From: Epiperipatus broadwayi
Lineage: Eukaryota; Onychophora; Udeonychophora; Euonychophora; Peripatidae
Direction of reading: 5' to 3'
DNA: 64,000 nucleotides
NCBI GenBank assembly: GCA_028023455.1
Contig: JAQFVV010000350.1
Location: 436,001 to 500,000 of the forward strand
Within the stretch, counting starts at the first letter, position 1, and every line of letters begins with the position of its first letter. A program made the translations under genes and the position numbers. The notes under the pieces are model-generated. The model saw nothing but the letters and a program-made list of their open reading frames with translations. It was not told the DNA's origin and searched no databases. Of this stretch, positions 22,241-35,096 are shown piece by piece.

Positions 22241-23170
22241 ATTCATAATGTACTCCGTCTACATGCGGGGGTAAAAATAATCATCTGGGTTCATTAGACC
22301 GTTCAATGGACAGCTATTGTGGGACCTGCCTGAACTTTATTTATGGATTTGCCGTTTAGTTAACCAAGCGTAATGGCCACGGAACTCTAAACAACTAGAA
22401 CCCTCTCACAATCAAGTCAAACTCATCTACTTAAATTCTAGTAGGGGTTGTTTTAGCCAGAATATTTCAGAACTTATCATCATCGTCGGATCAGTGACTT
22501 TCGTTAAAATCAACATCTTCTCTATGCTGTAAGCTTACAGATTATTACCCTCAGCCATGTGAACATTCGCTCTTAAGAGGTAACTTTGATCTTTTCTTAA
22601 TCTTCCTTAAATGAACATTTAGTAATGGCTAAAGAAACATGTGTTATTTCAATTTAAATAAAGTAATCAACAATTTATTAAATTGTTTAAAAAAATACAA
22701 CTCTGACGTGTAATCGCACTCTTGTTAATATGTGTATTAATTATATATATATGTAGTGGAATGAATGAAATGTATGTTTAAGATATTAATATATGTGTGC
22801 GTGTGCTAATAAATCTTAGAATTAATTACAACTTATATATATTATTTACATTCTGGGTTTCTGTTAACTGATGGGCTATTGTAATAGGATTGGATTTAGA
22901 TAGAAATTATATTTAGAGATAGAAGGCGTCTCTTAATGAGATCACCCATAGCTTTGTTCTCTCGATAAACATTGTTTTCCCAGACCCTCGAGATTGAGCT
23001 AGTTCGGATAAAATACCCAAAGAGTGTCCATTGGAATTTTTGTTTGCGCTTTTGAGACGTATAATTCTTATTAATGGATAAGATTGGCGCTTGAGAGGAG
23101 CTTTGACCCTTGCTCATAAATATACTTACTCGAAGCTTAGGGTAATAACTTGTACACACTAAATTCTTTG
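22241..23170. other. GC-richer block of unknown nature
   Basis: Two GC-richer parts (22250-22580 and 22890-23160) stand out from their surroundings. An 87-codon open frame lies at 22896-23159 on the minus strand. It is serine and lysine rich with no motif I recognise, and no other copy is present in the window. It could be the LTR or internal part of an unrecognised element or a unique host segment. Confidence 0.3.
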
Positions 23171-24059
23171 AATAAGATTGTGGGTAGAATGTTAAAATGG
23201 CTGCCAGTGTGTGGCATGATTTTCAAATACCACGTAGTGCTTAAACTATTATAAATTCCAAATCCAGACTATAGTTCTCTATTCTCCCCTTCTTTCTTTA
23301 CATGGTTAAGAAGAAATCATTTTCTAAAGTCAAAAGAAAAAAAACCCAAATTTCCAAACAGATTTTTTTATTATTACAAATAAAAAAAATGGTTATTTGA
23401 AATTAATTTATATTTTATAAATTGCATATTTTTGATTTTTCCCATGATCTCATCTCTCTTCCCTCCTCCAAATCCCTCTTCTTTAAATCCAATAAAAAAT
23501 AAAAAAGAGGAATAAAAAATTTCCAGAAAACAAAAGATCTGTCAATGCAAGAGGTTTTGGATTAAGCAGTGTACCATAGTAGTATTACCATTAGAATAAA
23601 TTGCCATTTTTGCAAAGAGGTTCTATAATTTCTTGATTAGTCACTCCAGTGTTTAATGATATAATTAAAAAAAAAATTCAAATGTAGATAAGGATTAAAT
23701 TTTTACCTCAAAAATATATTACCAAAGTTCTATTTTTTAAATTTAATATGCATTTATCTTTAACTAATGCAGTATTCTATTAAGCATTTTTATGCACTTT
23801 AAACCCCCCTCCCCACATCTTATTGTTTTCAAGGTGTCTTGTATTAATTTGCATTTAAATATATTATACGAGTTTGGAGTTATATTGTAAATCAGTTTCA
23901 ATTTTTCTTAAGATATTCAACAGTATTTAGTATTAGATGATGGAAATAGTTAACATATAAATGCAGCTTTTATTATCTCTCTATATTTGCATTAATATAA
24001 ATTTATATCTTACTAATAGATGATCACTTCCTGTGTTAATATTCTTAAATTTATTTTAG
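23171..24059. other. No gene seen
   Basis: AT-rich sequence with poly-A and C-rich runs; nothing recognised. Confidence 0.35.
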
Positions 24060-24290
24060 TTTTAAAATATATAACTTTTTGTTATTTAAAATATAATGTA
24101 ACTCTGCTCTATCTTTATTTAAATGTGTCCATGCACACTATTTTGGATTTATGATATACAGATTTAATTTTTCTGCAAATTTTCCAAGTTCTCATCCTTT
24201 TCTATTTGACTATACATCCAAATGTTATTTCCCAGTTCTAGCATTAAAATCTCCCATAATAATTTTTAAAGAGTAGCTTATTTTTAATAA
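24060..24290 (-). pseudogene. LINE endonuclease (APE-type) fragment
   Basis: On the minus strand the frame near 24284 reads IIMGDFNARTG (MGDFNA coded at 24239-24256). This is the metal- and base-handling GDFN motif of apurinic-like LINE endonucleases. After a frame change, relics resembling the NLYIIN and THLNKDRAE blocks that normally follow are seen. Stops and frameshifts show it is dead. It may belong to the same LINE group as 1626-3340, but the two do not overlap in content. Confidence 0.55.
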
Positions 24291-25531
24291 AGAAACATTT
24301 TAGTGCCTATATAAAATACTCTGTTTTTTTTATCAGAATGATAAATTGCTAAGAAAGATATAAACCTGAATTACTTTCATTTATTGATGATCATGTGATA
24401 TTTAGTGGTTTAATATTATCTATTAAATTAAATAACTAATTAATATTTTTTATTGTATCTCACACAGCATCAGTCTCCACAATGTTGTTTTTTCACTTTT
24501 TATTCGCAATCAATTCTATTCCACTCATGCTTTGATATTTGTAGCTGTATAGAGAAGTATATATCCATTTTTCAAACTAATGGTCTCTTCAGTTTTTCTT
24601 TTAATTTCAGTATGTTCTATTTAATATTGTGTATTTTTTCTCATTAATGCAATTTTTCTTTGCATACAAATGATTTTTGGTTATAAATATTTAATTAAAA
24701 AGTCATCATCAAATGTAAGACTAAATTCAAAACTTGATGATTCTTAGTATATTCTGGTTTCGGTCAATAATTTCTGTTATAGTTGGTAACATTACAGTAT
24801 CTGTGACATGAGAAGTATAATGTATTTTTGTTTATCATGTCTGCATTATACATAAAAAAAGTCATCAGCAAACACATGCATTCATTCATCCTGATTTCAA
24901 AATATCTCAATGAATAACTTAATTAAATCAATAATACCTATGAAAAAACATGATCTTTTTGGTCTTAAATTAAAAGATAAATGTAAGCCCCCACTCTGAT
25001 TGAGGATGAAGAGTCAATCCTTATTTGTTTAACATATCAACAATAACTTAATAACAGCTTCTAGTACAAAATTTATGGTCAGGAAGGAAAATGTTAGAAA
25101 TGATAAAAAAATGGATAGCACTAACATACATACCACATGTTGAAACAAGATTGGAAAGTTCTGTGCAGATAAATTCAATATTGGATTTAGAACTCCATTA
25201 ATTTAAATAGATTAATCAATACTATTAAGGATAAAATATATAAATTAATAGACATAATGTTGTATATGCAGTAGGATGCAGCCAAGCATATTGGTCCATA
25301 CATATACTTTGGTTAAACAAAGACAAATTTAATGACAAAGAATGCATTATTGTACAAGAGAGCTAAGACTGATTTAACAAATGCAGCAGTTTTTTTATGA
25401 TTTTGAAAAAGAATATGGATGTGACTTTGATTCTGGTATTGTTAAAATAATGTATAAAGAAAGAAATAGCAGAAAACATAAAATCAAAGAGTTGTGCTTT
25501 ATTATGCAAAAGGAATACATAATGAATCAAG
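24291..25531. other. No gene seen
   Basis: AT-rich. The open frames at 24453-24647 and around 25363-25647 have no recognised domain; the latter partly covers the SINE. Confidence 0.35.
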
Positions 25532-25543
25532 GAATCAATAGCA

Positions 25544-25634
25544 GTCGAGAGATCAGCAACAGGTGCTTTACAAGCAGTTGTCTGGGTTAGCGGGTTCACT
25601 TCCCAGCTGATGCTAAGACACATGGGAAAAAAAA
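25544..25634 (+). mobile_element. tRNA-derived SINE with 12-bp target-site duplication
   Basis: The copy ends with a B-box-like GGGTTCACTTCCC, then AGCTGATGCTAAGACACAT and an A-run. This 3' part matches the tail of the SINEs at 13207-13298 and 62091-62183. The flanks GAATCAATAGCA at 25532-25543 and 25635-25646 are identical, a 12-bp duplication of the kind made by LINE machinery. The 5' half is shorter and more diverged than in the other copies. Confidence 0.75.
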
Positions 25635-25646
25635 GAATCAATAGCA

Positions 25647-26116
25647 TTCAAATTAATAAAAATTAGACTCTTAAATCCTTAACAGTAAACTTCAAACTTA
25701 TTCACAACCATGATTATAATGTTTACACATCGAAAATATACTAAGCCTGTTTAATTTTTGTTCTCTGTTATAGTGTTTTTCATCTATATATATATGCCAA
25801 AAGAAGTCATGCATAAACATGGAAAATTTATTAAACTTCAGTGTTTACACACACACCCACACACACACATATATATACTGTATTCATTTTATAGATTGAC
25901 TTATTACTTTTGTAAACATAAAATACTTTAGATATTATTTAATTTTTTTTTTTTAATTTAAACTGAAATTTAATGTCTGCTTTAGATATTTTATATAATA
26001 ACCACTCTTTTAAAATTATATAAGTAGATATATTGATAAATGAATTATTTATAATAATAAAAATACAAATTTAATTCATTGTAAGATTTGTGAACATATA
26101 TATATAATACTGTAAT
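25647..26116. other. No gene; short (CA)n/(TA)n run
   Basis: A compound ACACACAC...ATATATAT microsatellite lies at about 25846-25880. Otherwise AT-rich sequence up to the assembly gap. Confidence 0.5.
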
Positions 26117-26616
26117 NNNNNNNNNNNNNNNNNNNNNNNNNNNNNNNNNNNNNNNNNNNNNNNNNNNNNNNNNNNNNNNNNNNNNNNNNNNNNNNNNNNN
26201 NNNNNNNNNNNNNNNNNNNNNNNNNNNNNNNNNNNNNNNNNNNNNNNNNNNNNNNNNNNNNNNNNNNNNNNNNNNNNNNNNNNNNNNNNNNNNNNNNNNN
26301 NNNNNNNNNNNNNNNNNNNNNNNNNNNNNNNNNNNNNNNNNNNNNNNNNNNNNNNNNNNNNNNNNNNNNNNNNNNNNNNNNNNNNNNNNNNNNNNNNNNN
26401 NNNNNNNNNNNNNNNNNNNNNNNNNNNNNNNNNNNNNNNNNNNNNNNNNNNNNNNNNNNNNNNNNNNNNNNNNNNNNNNNNNNNNNNNNNNNNNNNNNNN
26501 NNNNNNNNNNNNNNNNNNNNNNNNNNNNNNNNNNNNNNNNNNNNNNNNNNNNNNNNNNNNNNNNNNNNNNNNNNNNNNNNNNNNNNNNNNNNNNNNNNNN
26601 NNNNNNNNNNNNNNNN
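26117..26616. other. Assembly gap, exactly 500 N
   Basis: Five hundred consecutive N. The round number suggests a fixed-size placeholder, so true distance across it is unknown. Both edges are TA-rich. Confidence 0.98.
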
Positions 26617-27099
26617 TGTGTATATATATTAATTTCTTAATAATTTTTGTCTCTCTAGTTTTGCATTAAAATATATTTTACTTCTCACTAATCAAAGATC
26701 ACTTTCTCTGGTGAATTTATTAAGAACATTACAGTCTTCAAATGCATGATTTCTGCTAGTCAAAATCTAATCCAATTCTGCTGTACGTCAATTGGATGCT
26801 TTCATGTCCATTTCCATTTAACATTTTTTTTTTTAAAATTATAATATAAAGATTTTCTTTTTCTGAAAACTCCAGAAGATTGTATCATAAGTGTTTTACC
26901 AACTTATAAAAAAAAGATTATTTGGTTTTAAACTTTCAGTATCTAGCTGAGCATTAGTTTGGCCAAGTGAGCACTATAAATTTGACTGACTTGACGGAAA
27001 TTATGTTCCGTTAGATATTGAAAGTTTAAATCAAAATATTTTTTTTTATTTACAAGCAGACATTTATCGTACAATTTAATAGAAGAAAAGTAAATATTT

Positions 27100-27350
27100 G
27101 TAGAATAAATTGTTGTTCCATCATCAGATTTTCAAAGCTATGGACGATTAAAGAGTTGGAGAGTGGAGTAGATTGAAGTCTGTCCATTAAAGTTTGAAGA
27201 TTTGCTATCTTAATATAAACTGAGCACTGATTATATACATATATGTATGGGAGATGATGATCTGGATCAACTGATGAGTGCTGGTTCAGCACAAAATACA
27301 TATATTGGAGATCATTTACATTTACCTTCATGTTTGTAGAAAAAAAATAT
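27100..27350 (+). repeat. Hammerhead-bearing interspersed repeat, copy C
   Basis: Plus-strand copy with the 5' module (GTCCATTAAAGTTTGAAGAT), the ribozyme-like core at 27266-27309 and the beginning of the 3' module. It lacks the GTGTGGTCATGTG region seen in copies A and B. Confidence 0.65.
27266..27309 (+). ncRNA. Hammerhead-like core with one inactivating change
   Basis: CTGATGA is at 27271-27277, stem II GTGCTGGTTCAGCAC at 27278-27292 is perfect, stem III and the TTGG strand are kept. However, the conserved GAA after stem II has become AAA. That G is essential in known hammerheads, so this copy is predicted inactive. Confidence 0.6.
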
Positions 27351-29341
27351 TTGTTCTAAGATTAAAATAAGAATTCATCTGTACTCGGTAAAATTTATAT
27401 GAATAAAAATTACTTCTTAGATTAAAAAGTTGAAAATAAAAATGTACATGTAAATAAAACTATGAAGTTTTAATGTAATTTTATTGGATAATAGGTAACT
27501 AACATGTAAAAAATATTAGTATATTTATTTGCTTAATAATAAATTATTCTCTTCAAAATTCTATTTTTAATATTTTGTGTCTAATTTTTAAAATATCATC
27601 ACTGATTAACATGAAATCACGAGTTTGAAAATAGTTTTTTTAGATTCATAACAATCCGTCATAACTAGTGTTAAAATAGATAAAGAGATAAGATCATAAC
27701 TTTTATATGCTAAAGCTTACAAACTAAAATAAAACAGCACCTGCAATTGTTTGAATTCATCTATGGGTTCTAAGATTCTATAATTTGGCATTTATTTCAT
27801 TAAGTGTTAAAAATAATGAAAATATCTGCAGTTTTTTTAGTACTTTATTGAATGAATTACAGACCTAATGATACGAAAAACAATGATATTACCTCCACTA
27901 TCTAATGCGTTTTGAAGTACTAATAAATCAAATTTTTAATTGATTGTTTAATGTTCGTGTAATGTTTTTCACCTAGATGCATATAAAAGTGATTCAAAAA
28001 AAAAAAAAAGAATAAAAAGTTATGACCCCCAAAATAACTTTTTTTTTTCAAAAGTAAAAATTATTATAAGATTTAAAATTTTTTTTATATTTTGTAGATG
28101 TATTTTTATATATATAAAAAACAAATTTTTCATATATATTAGATAGAAATTTAGCGTGCAACATTTACTTATTTGTTCACAATAACATTACGTTTAATAG
28201 TAGAAATAAAAACAATTTTCATTTTAAATTATTCAAATATTATTTTTCAGTACTAGTACAACTTATATCAGTTGTGATTATATTCAGTTGGTTAATTAAA
28301 TCATTCATTAGTTATGTCTGGAATGCATTTTTATACTCTTTGTTTTTTATCAGTGGAATGGCATAGTTTTCCCCTAAAAAATTAAATGTTGTTGATTGAT
28401 TTCCAAGTAAGAAAAAAGTTTTAATTTGATCAACTGAGTGTGCTCTATTTATCACTTTGGTGCTTGAATTTTATGTGGATTCCAGAGCTGCTGATCCCAG
28501 ATTTTATATATATTAGTTTATAAACTTTAATTTATATGTACAACTAAGAATCCCAATACTTTATTAATATATAAGTGCATTATCAATTAATATATATGCA
28601 CTCATAGTTATAGATGAACGCATGAGTAGAAATCAGAATACCTGAACCATCAATATTAATTATAACTAATTAAATTGTTAAGTGCTTGGGAAGTCATGTG
28701 GCATTTCTAGCATTAGAAGATTGAGATTGAATACAGAAACTCACTGCTACTGCATTTAACATGCACAGTTATATTGATTATAAAAATATCTAAGTAATGA
28801 AACGGAAAAAAAACAACTTTAGTCTCTTTATTACATTTGTTTTGCAAAATTCCTATTTAAATATGTATAAAAATTACCTATACTGGTTCATCTATCATTC
28901 AGCTCGTTAATAAATAATTCAAATCTCAATTTTAAATTTTATAAAGTATAAATAAAAATTATCCTATTATATTTAATTTTGGACACCAAAAGCTTAATAA
29001 AATTAATGTGTTTTTAATTGTAAAAACATTGCGAATTTAATACTGGGTATAAAATCATGGTGTTCAAAGTGAGATATCAAATTAACTCAAAAACAAGTTT
29101 CTTCTTTACTTTCAAAATTCTTTACTCATTACTCTTCAATTATTTTTTTAAAATACATATTCATACTTGTTCATTATGTTAATAAAAGAGTATTATCAAT
29201 AATTTTTGATATTTTTCTTTAGTCACTCCTAACATAATATCCGATAAGGAAATTAAAATCTAATGTTAATTAAACTTAATTACCACCTACATTATAGCAA
29301 AACTATTTCCACTTCTGTTTTTCATTTAAAATAATCTTTTA

Positions 29342-29343
<2 letters not shown>
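27351..29343. other. No gene seen
   Basis: AT-rich sequence with poly-A/T runs near 28000-28140. No repeat shared with the rest of the window was noticed. Confidence 0.35.
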
Positions 29344-29429
<86 letters not shown>

Positions 29430-29430
29430 T
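29344..29430. repeat. (ATT)n microsatellite
   Basis: About 29 uninterrupted ATT units. Confidence 0.97.
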
Positions 29431-30159
29431 TGTTAATTTAATAGAATACAAAACATTTAAAATGTCAATAATTTTGATATTTTAAAATATTTACACTGAA
29501 CTCAAATTTAAGTGACTTTTTACTTGAACAATATCTTTAATTGAATCGAATTACTATTTTATTAACTATTAATTGTAATTGATCAGATGTTATGTTACAT
29601 TAGTTTAAATTTAAGTAGAGTATTGAATTTTATTTCCATTTCAAAAGTTAATTTGTAATATTTTTAGTCTTATATCTGGTTTCTCCTTTTTCTCAGTTAT
29701 GTCTTATTTACATAAAATATCGAATTTTTGTTAATTTATTAATTTGATCAGTCATCAATGTTAATTCACTGTTCAGTTGGTTTTAAAGATTTTTTTATAG
29801 CATTAAACTGTAAATCAATTGGTGAATATAATTTAAAAACACAATCAGATAAATTATAGTACAAGAATAGAATCTATGTATTATAGAAATTGAAAGACTC
29901 GAATAATACTTTTAACTTAATTAAAAACAAAAGAATAATTAAAAAATTGTAAACATTTAAATGCATTATTGACTTTTGTTTTTTTATATTTAACGATTGA
30001 TTTTAATCAGATATTTTTACATAATTAAAATAACATAACATTTAATTAATAAATATTTTTTTTATTTTTTCACATAAAATAAAATTTCTTAATCACTTAA
30101 AGTTCAACTGAATAACATATAAAATATTAATGAAAATAAAATTATATTTACAAAATTGC

Positions 30160-31180
30160 ATTACAACATTTGGTGGAACTACCACATTTAAACTTCTGTA
30201 ACATATATTTCTATAGTGTAATTTTCACTGCACTACTTTTACACAAGGTAGGGACAGACCTCTATCTACTTATAACATCTTGTGGAGGGGTATAATCATA
30301 AACATATAACCAAACACATCTGAAAAATATGTATGATCCCCAAGATACACATTTTGTGCTGAACCAGCATTCATCAGTTGGCCCAAATCACAATCTCTTA
30401 CATATATTTTTATGATTGCTGTCTCTATATACTGAACAATGATAAAGAGATTGTGGTCTGGATCAACTGATGAGTGTTGATCCCACATTAAATATGCATC
30501 TTGGGGATCATACATCTTTTTCACAATTGTTTGGTTTTATGTTTGTAATTACATTTCTCCACAAGATTTTAAAAGTCGGTAGAAATTGGTACTTACTTTA
30601 TGTCAGTGTAGTGTAGTGATTATAACACTCCAAAATATTATTCATTATTGGATAATCTCTAGTCTAATAAATGACTAATAAAAATTATTAGTATACTTCC
30701 ATTGTTTGTGTCAAAATTGTGAGGGCAGCAAGTTTTATACTTATCAATTAAACTATAGTAGTTTTCTATTTATATATACTGAACAATGATAAAGATATGT
30801 GTTTTAAAATGTGTTTGGTTATATGTTTATTATTTCACCCCTCAGTAAGGTGTTAAATGTGGATAGAAACCAATCCCTACTTTTCCATGAGAGTGATGTA
30901 GTGAAAATTACACTACAGAAATATTATTTATTGGATACCAGTCAAATAAATGATTAATAAAAATTCTGCAATATATTTTGTTTCCATAAATAAAAGTACT
31001 CCCTCACAAATATCAAACTTACTGCATTTACAACTTTGAAACTTCAGATAAATATGTTACTCATTATTACTGTAATAATTTAATGTTGTTAAATACTGAA
31101 CAAATGATGAAGATATTTGTAAAAGATTGTGATCTGATAAAGTTGAAACATGCCAGTTTGGCATGAAATGCATCTCTTGA
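30160..31180. repeat. Cluster of inverted and tandem hammerhead-related repeat copies
   Basis: A minus copy (about 30160-30400) and a plus copy (about 30430-30760) face each other, and a third plus copy (about 30770-31175) follows in tandem. Shared words include TACTGAACAATGATAAAGA, TGGTTATATGTTTA and ATTGGATAATC/ATTGGATACC. The CTGATGA boxes at the centre are at 30370-30376 (minus) and 30467-30473 (plus). Core GAA is AAA in the minus copy and TAA in the plus copy. The third copy keeps GAAAT but has lost CTGATGA. All are predicted inactive. Confidence 0.6.
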
Positions 31181-31570
31181 ATGATTTGTCCTTTTCAGAT
31201 ATTAAATAAAATTTTTACAAATATTTTAACAAATATATACAACTATTAAAAGCAATTTAATTTAGAATAAAGCAACCAATCTTTTTTGCATGTGATTCTT
31301 CATCATGGAATCAAAAAAATGTCAACATATTAATAATAAGTAAATATACAGTGATCACTATAAACAATAGGCTATAAAGTGTTAAAGAAATTTTGTTTTG
31401 TTCTTAAATTAGAAAGATCTCATTTTGTTTTGTTCTTAAATTAGAAAGATCTCTTTCTTTCCTAACAAAAAGTATCAGAAGAAATCTTTTGGTATAATTT
31501 ATAAAAAGATTAAATAAAAAAAAAATACTTGAAAAAAAAATGGCAATAAGATTTTTCTAATGCTGCAATT

Positions 31571-32065
31571 TAGGAACACAAAATACTTAACTCAATGTGG
31601 CTTGTGCAGAACTAGAGAGGAGACTATGCAACATCTTTTTTATGACTGTTCTTTCTTTTGTTGACTTTGGTCTATGGTAGTGAGCAATGTAGCCCCAAAC
31701 AGTAAGAATGTACTTTCACTTGAGAAGGCATTTGGAACTGGCTTGTTCTCAGTCATTAGGTTGTCAGTTGTTATTGTTTTTGCCATGTGGTGATGAGATG
31801 TGAGTACATTACATTTTCAAACAGATCACTAAGGATCCTTGCAGTGTATACAATAAATTTGTCGGAAAACTCAGAGATAGGGACACTGTTGGTGCCTGAA
31901 TGGTTGCATCGAGACCCCTAAAATGCACCATCATGAATGATGAATTAACATCCCAGAAGTCTTCAATTTTATAGTCCAGAGAACGTACTGACAATATATA
32001 GAATAACTCCATGTAATTAGAGACAATGTAATCAGGAAATGTCATCACAAACAATGTAATCAAAA
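31571..32065 (+). pseudogene. LINE C-terminal fragment with CCHC knuckle
   Basis: One frame reads CGLCRTREETMQHLFYDC, a CX2C-X8-H-X4-C knuckle of the kind found after the RT of many LINEs. After a stop and frame change it continues with LSLEKAFGTGLFSVIRLS near 31720. Both blocks align with the longer minus-strand copy at 35097-35660 (CGLCAREDETTDHIIHRC and FSLENAINSGTFSIIRLS), so the two belong to one LINE family. Stops show decay. Confidence 0.7.
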
Positions 32066-34260
32066 GTTATGTCATGAATAAATTTACCTTTCTTTAATAA
32101 AAAAAAAATTCACTCAAGCACTTTAATTATACAATTACTAAGATATTAAAGCTATGTATATCTACTGCAATGGACACATAGTTCCATATGTAACTTTACT
32201 AGAAGATGCCACTAGATAATAAATCTAGACTTTTTTCAATAACAAGTTGTAATTTAATATTGAGAATTAATATAAGAAAATAGCAAAGAAAAAGTAAAGT
32301 TTCTTAGCAAAGTTACAATTATACAAAAATGTTGGAAATCTATAAATTATAAAGTGAAACTCTTCTAATTAATAATAAATCTTGAAGTAAAAGACAAATT
32401 TACCCAGCATGAGTTACAATTGGACATCCATTAATTTGGCATATCAAAATTCTATGTTTTATAATTGAAGTAGTAGTGAATAATAAATTTATTTAAAAAA
32501 TAAAATAATAATGACATTGTAATAGTTATCAATATTTAAATTACTACATCAAAATCAGCAAATACATGTATAATTAACAATCTGAGACATTGCCAAAACA
32601 AACCAAGCTATCCTTAATCTTAATACATAGTAACCTATACACTGAGGGTGATAAAACTAAGCAATGGGTGCAGTGCCTGTTAGATATCTATAATACTCTA
32701 GGTAATGATATAAAACAACAACTACTCTTAAAACTTTATATATAAACTATTTAAATATTAATTCATCATTATAGTTGTATTAATTATAAAGATATAAACA
32801 TTACCAATGCTTAAGAAAGTATTCACTACAAAAATGAAATTATTATACAATGAAGCCATAGAAATATATAATTGGAACTAACCAATAATGTCAAGCTAAA
32901 CATATCAATAATATCATACTTGCCAATCAGTCAAATCCCATGTATATAAAATAAATATTTATTATTATTTAAACCATCATTATTTAAAATTATAAATATT
33001 AAATAACACAGATTATATATTTTACAATCTGTATTGAAATGTGATGTCTATAAAATAAAACTATCATTTATAAGATCTGGATTATTTTTGAACATTATAT
33101 TTAAAATGTTTCGAAAATATTACTTGCATATAGCTTTGATAATTATTCACATAGAGATTGATACAATATTTAACAATTGATTAATTATAAATAATTAATA
33201 TCAACATAAAATTATTTATATAAAAATGATTTATTATAAATTAAACAAAATATGTAATAATGAGAGACAAATAAATTTATACTTTCTTTTTTTAAAAGTT
33301 TATGTAGAATAATTTTAGCATACTAAAAATATTCTAATATTAAAATGAACATATCAAAATTTATAATTCACGAATAAATTTTCAAATTAATAACTTGAAA
33401 ATATTTATGTTTTATTTGATTTTATGATCATTATTATATTTTCTTAAGTTTATTGCTTTTAATGGCTTGTTTAATTTTTTAGATCATTTAATATTTTATT
33501 TCATTTAATATTTAATATATTGTGTTATTATGAAAATTGCATTTTCAATAAATGTATTAAAAAAATCTATCTATTTTCAAATACTCAACTAATTAATATA
33601 TTGATAATTTTCACTGCTTATTCAATTAATTTATATAATTTTGTGTCTTTTTTTAACTTAGAATTATTTTAAAAATTATTTATTTTTAGGAATTTATATG
33701 TTAATAAACAATATTTGTTTATTACGGTCATTTAATTATAGAATCATTTTTATTTTTTATCATTTTTGCCAAACCCAGATAAAATATGACAATCTTTATT
33801 ATTTTCAATAATCACTGCATACAGTTTTTCTATGTATTAATTTGTTTATATAAAATTTCACAAGTTTTAGTGCTATTTCCTTGGTTATTATAGTTGATAT
33901 GCATGGTTGGTAAATTTATTTTTTTTAAATCATCATTAGAACAACTACAGTGGCAATTTTCAAATGGGCTTCATTATGTTTTAGATAAAACTTGATATAA
34001 TCAAATAAGTATAGATTTTAAAAACACATTAGTACTTCAAAAAGTAGTGAATATGTATAATCATTATTTTTAATTAAAAATATTTTAAATTATATATTAG
34101 AATTTTTTACTATAATTTTTGAAAATTTATGATTCAAAATGTTTTATGCAATAAGTTTATTTGAAATCATGTTGGCAAAGTAACATTAAAATGCTTTAAA
34201 AATGTTAACTCCTTTTAATTTTGATTAATATTTGATGTAAATATGACATACATTTTAAAA
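32066..34260. other. No gene seen
   Basis: Uniform AT-rich sequence, nothing recognised. A minus-strand open frame at 31809-32063 is antisense to the LINE fragment. Confidence 0.35.
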
Positions 34261-34261
34261 A

Positions 34262-34612
34262 CCATTAAAAGCCAATCAACACTTAGACAATCCCAATATC
34301 AATAACAATCAACAATTTCAAACTGTTGTCAAGGCAACCTCCTTTTAACAATAAAGGTGGAATTCCATCTTTATTAATGGTCTAATATACATAAATAGAC
34401 ACTAAAGATTGCAACTTGACCACAGGGATTGAAATTATTGATATAGGTAAATATAACCTATTCTGAATGTAGACTAATAAATAGTCAATTATAACATTAC
34501 AAACTCTTAAAGAATAAGTGTATTGTTAAAAGGAAATTGCCTTGACAGCAGTTTGAAATTGTTGATTGTTATTGATATTGGGAATGTCTAAGTGTTGACT
34601 GGTTTTTAATGA
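34262..34612. repeat. Repeat family X, inverted pair
   Basis: The left arm (about 34262-34345) carries AACAATCAACAATTTCAAAC, TGTTGTCAAGGCAACCTCC and the right arm (about 34530-34612) carries the reverse complement. Between them lies a further family segment, GGTGGAATTCCATCTTTATT and ATTGCAACTTGACCACAGG. The pair could form a ~350-nt hairpin. It is the same family as 17085-17230 and 48045-48265. Confidence 0.65.
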
Positions 34613-35096
34613 TTACTTACAAATCCATTTATCTTAAGCATTATTACACTTATTATTTTAAAAATATATACTAATAAAGTATAAGATACAGAAATTATCA
34701 AAAAGCAAAGAGGAAAAACAATTTAGTCCATGTAATTCTAAAAAAAACATTTACCTCTTTATGAAATTGTAATGGTCATAGTATTTCTCTTTAAAATATA
34801 TCATTTCAACAAAAAATTTTATTAGTAATAAATAGTGATTACATTTTGATAATGGATAAGTTAATGAATAAATTGTACAATAATATTATAAAAAGTTCTG
34901 ATTAACATATGGCTAGAATATGTTAGTTAGTAGTTGTTATACACTTATGTGGTTAGGTATAATGAAGGGTTTGTGTAGAATATGAGAAACTGAGAACTTG
35001 ATGAATGTTATTAGCTTTTTTTTTTTTTTTAATAACACGACTATTTTCTTTTTAATATTGTCTATTCTAGAATTCTGGGTAGGTGGGAGTTGACAA
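34613..35096. other. No gene seen
   Basis: AT-rich with a poly-T run near 35015. Confidence 0.35.

Noticed and set aside
22896-23159. 87-codon minus-strand frame as a gene
   Set aside because: Composition is plausible but there is no motif, splice evidence or family; listed only as an unknown GC-richer block.
29344-29430. CRISPR-like or regulatory array
   Set aside because: It is an uninterrupted ATT microsatellite; nothing in the window resembles a repeat-spacer array.
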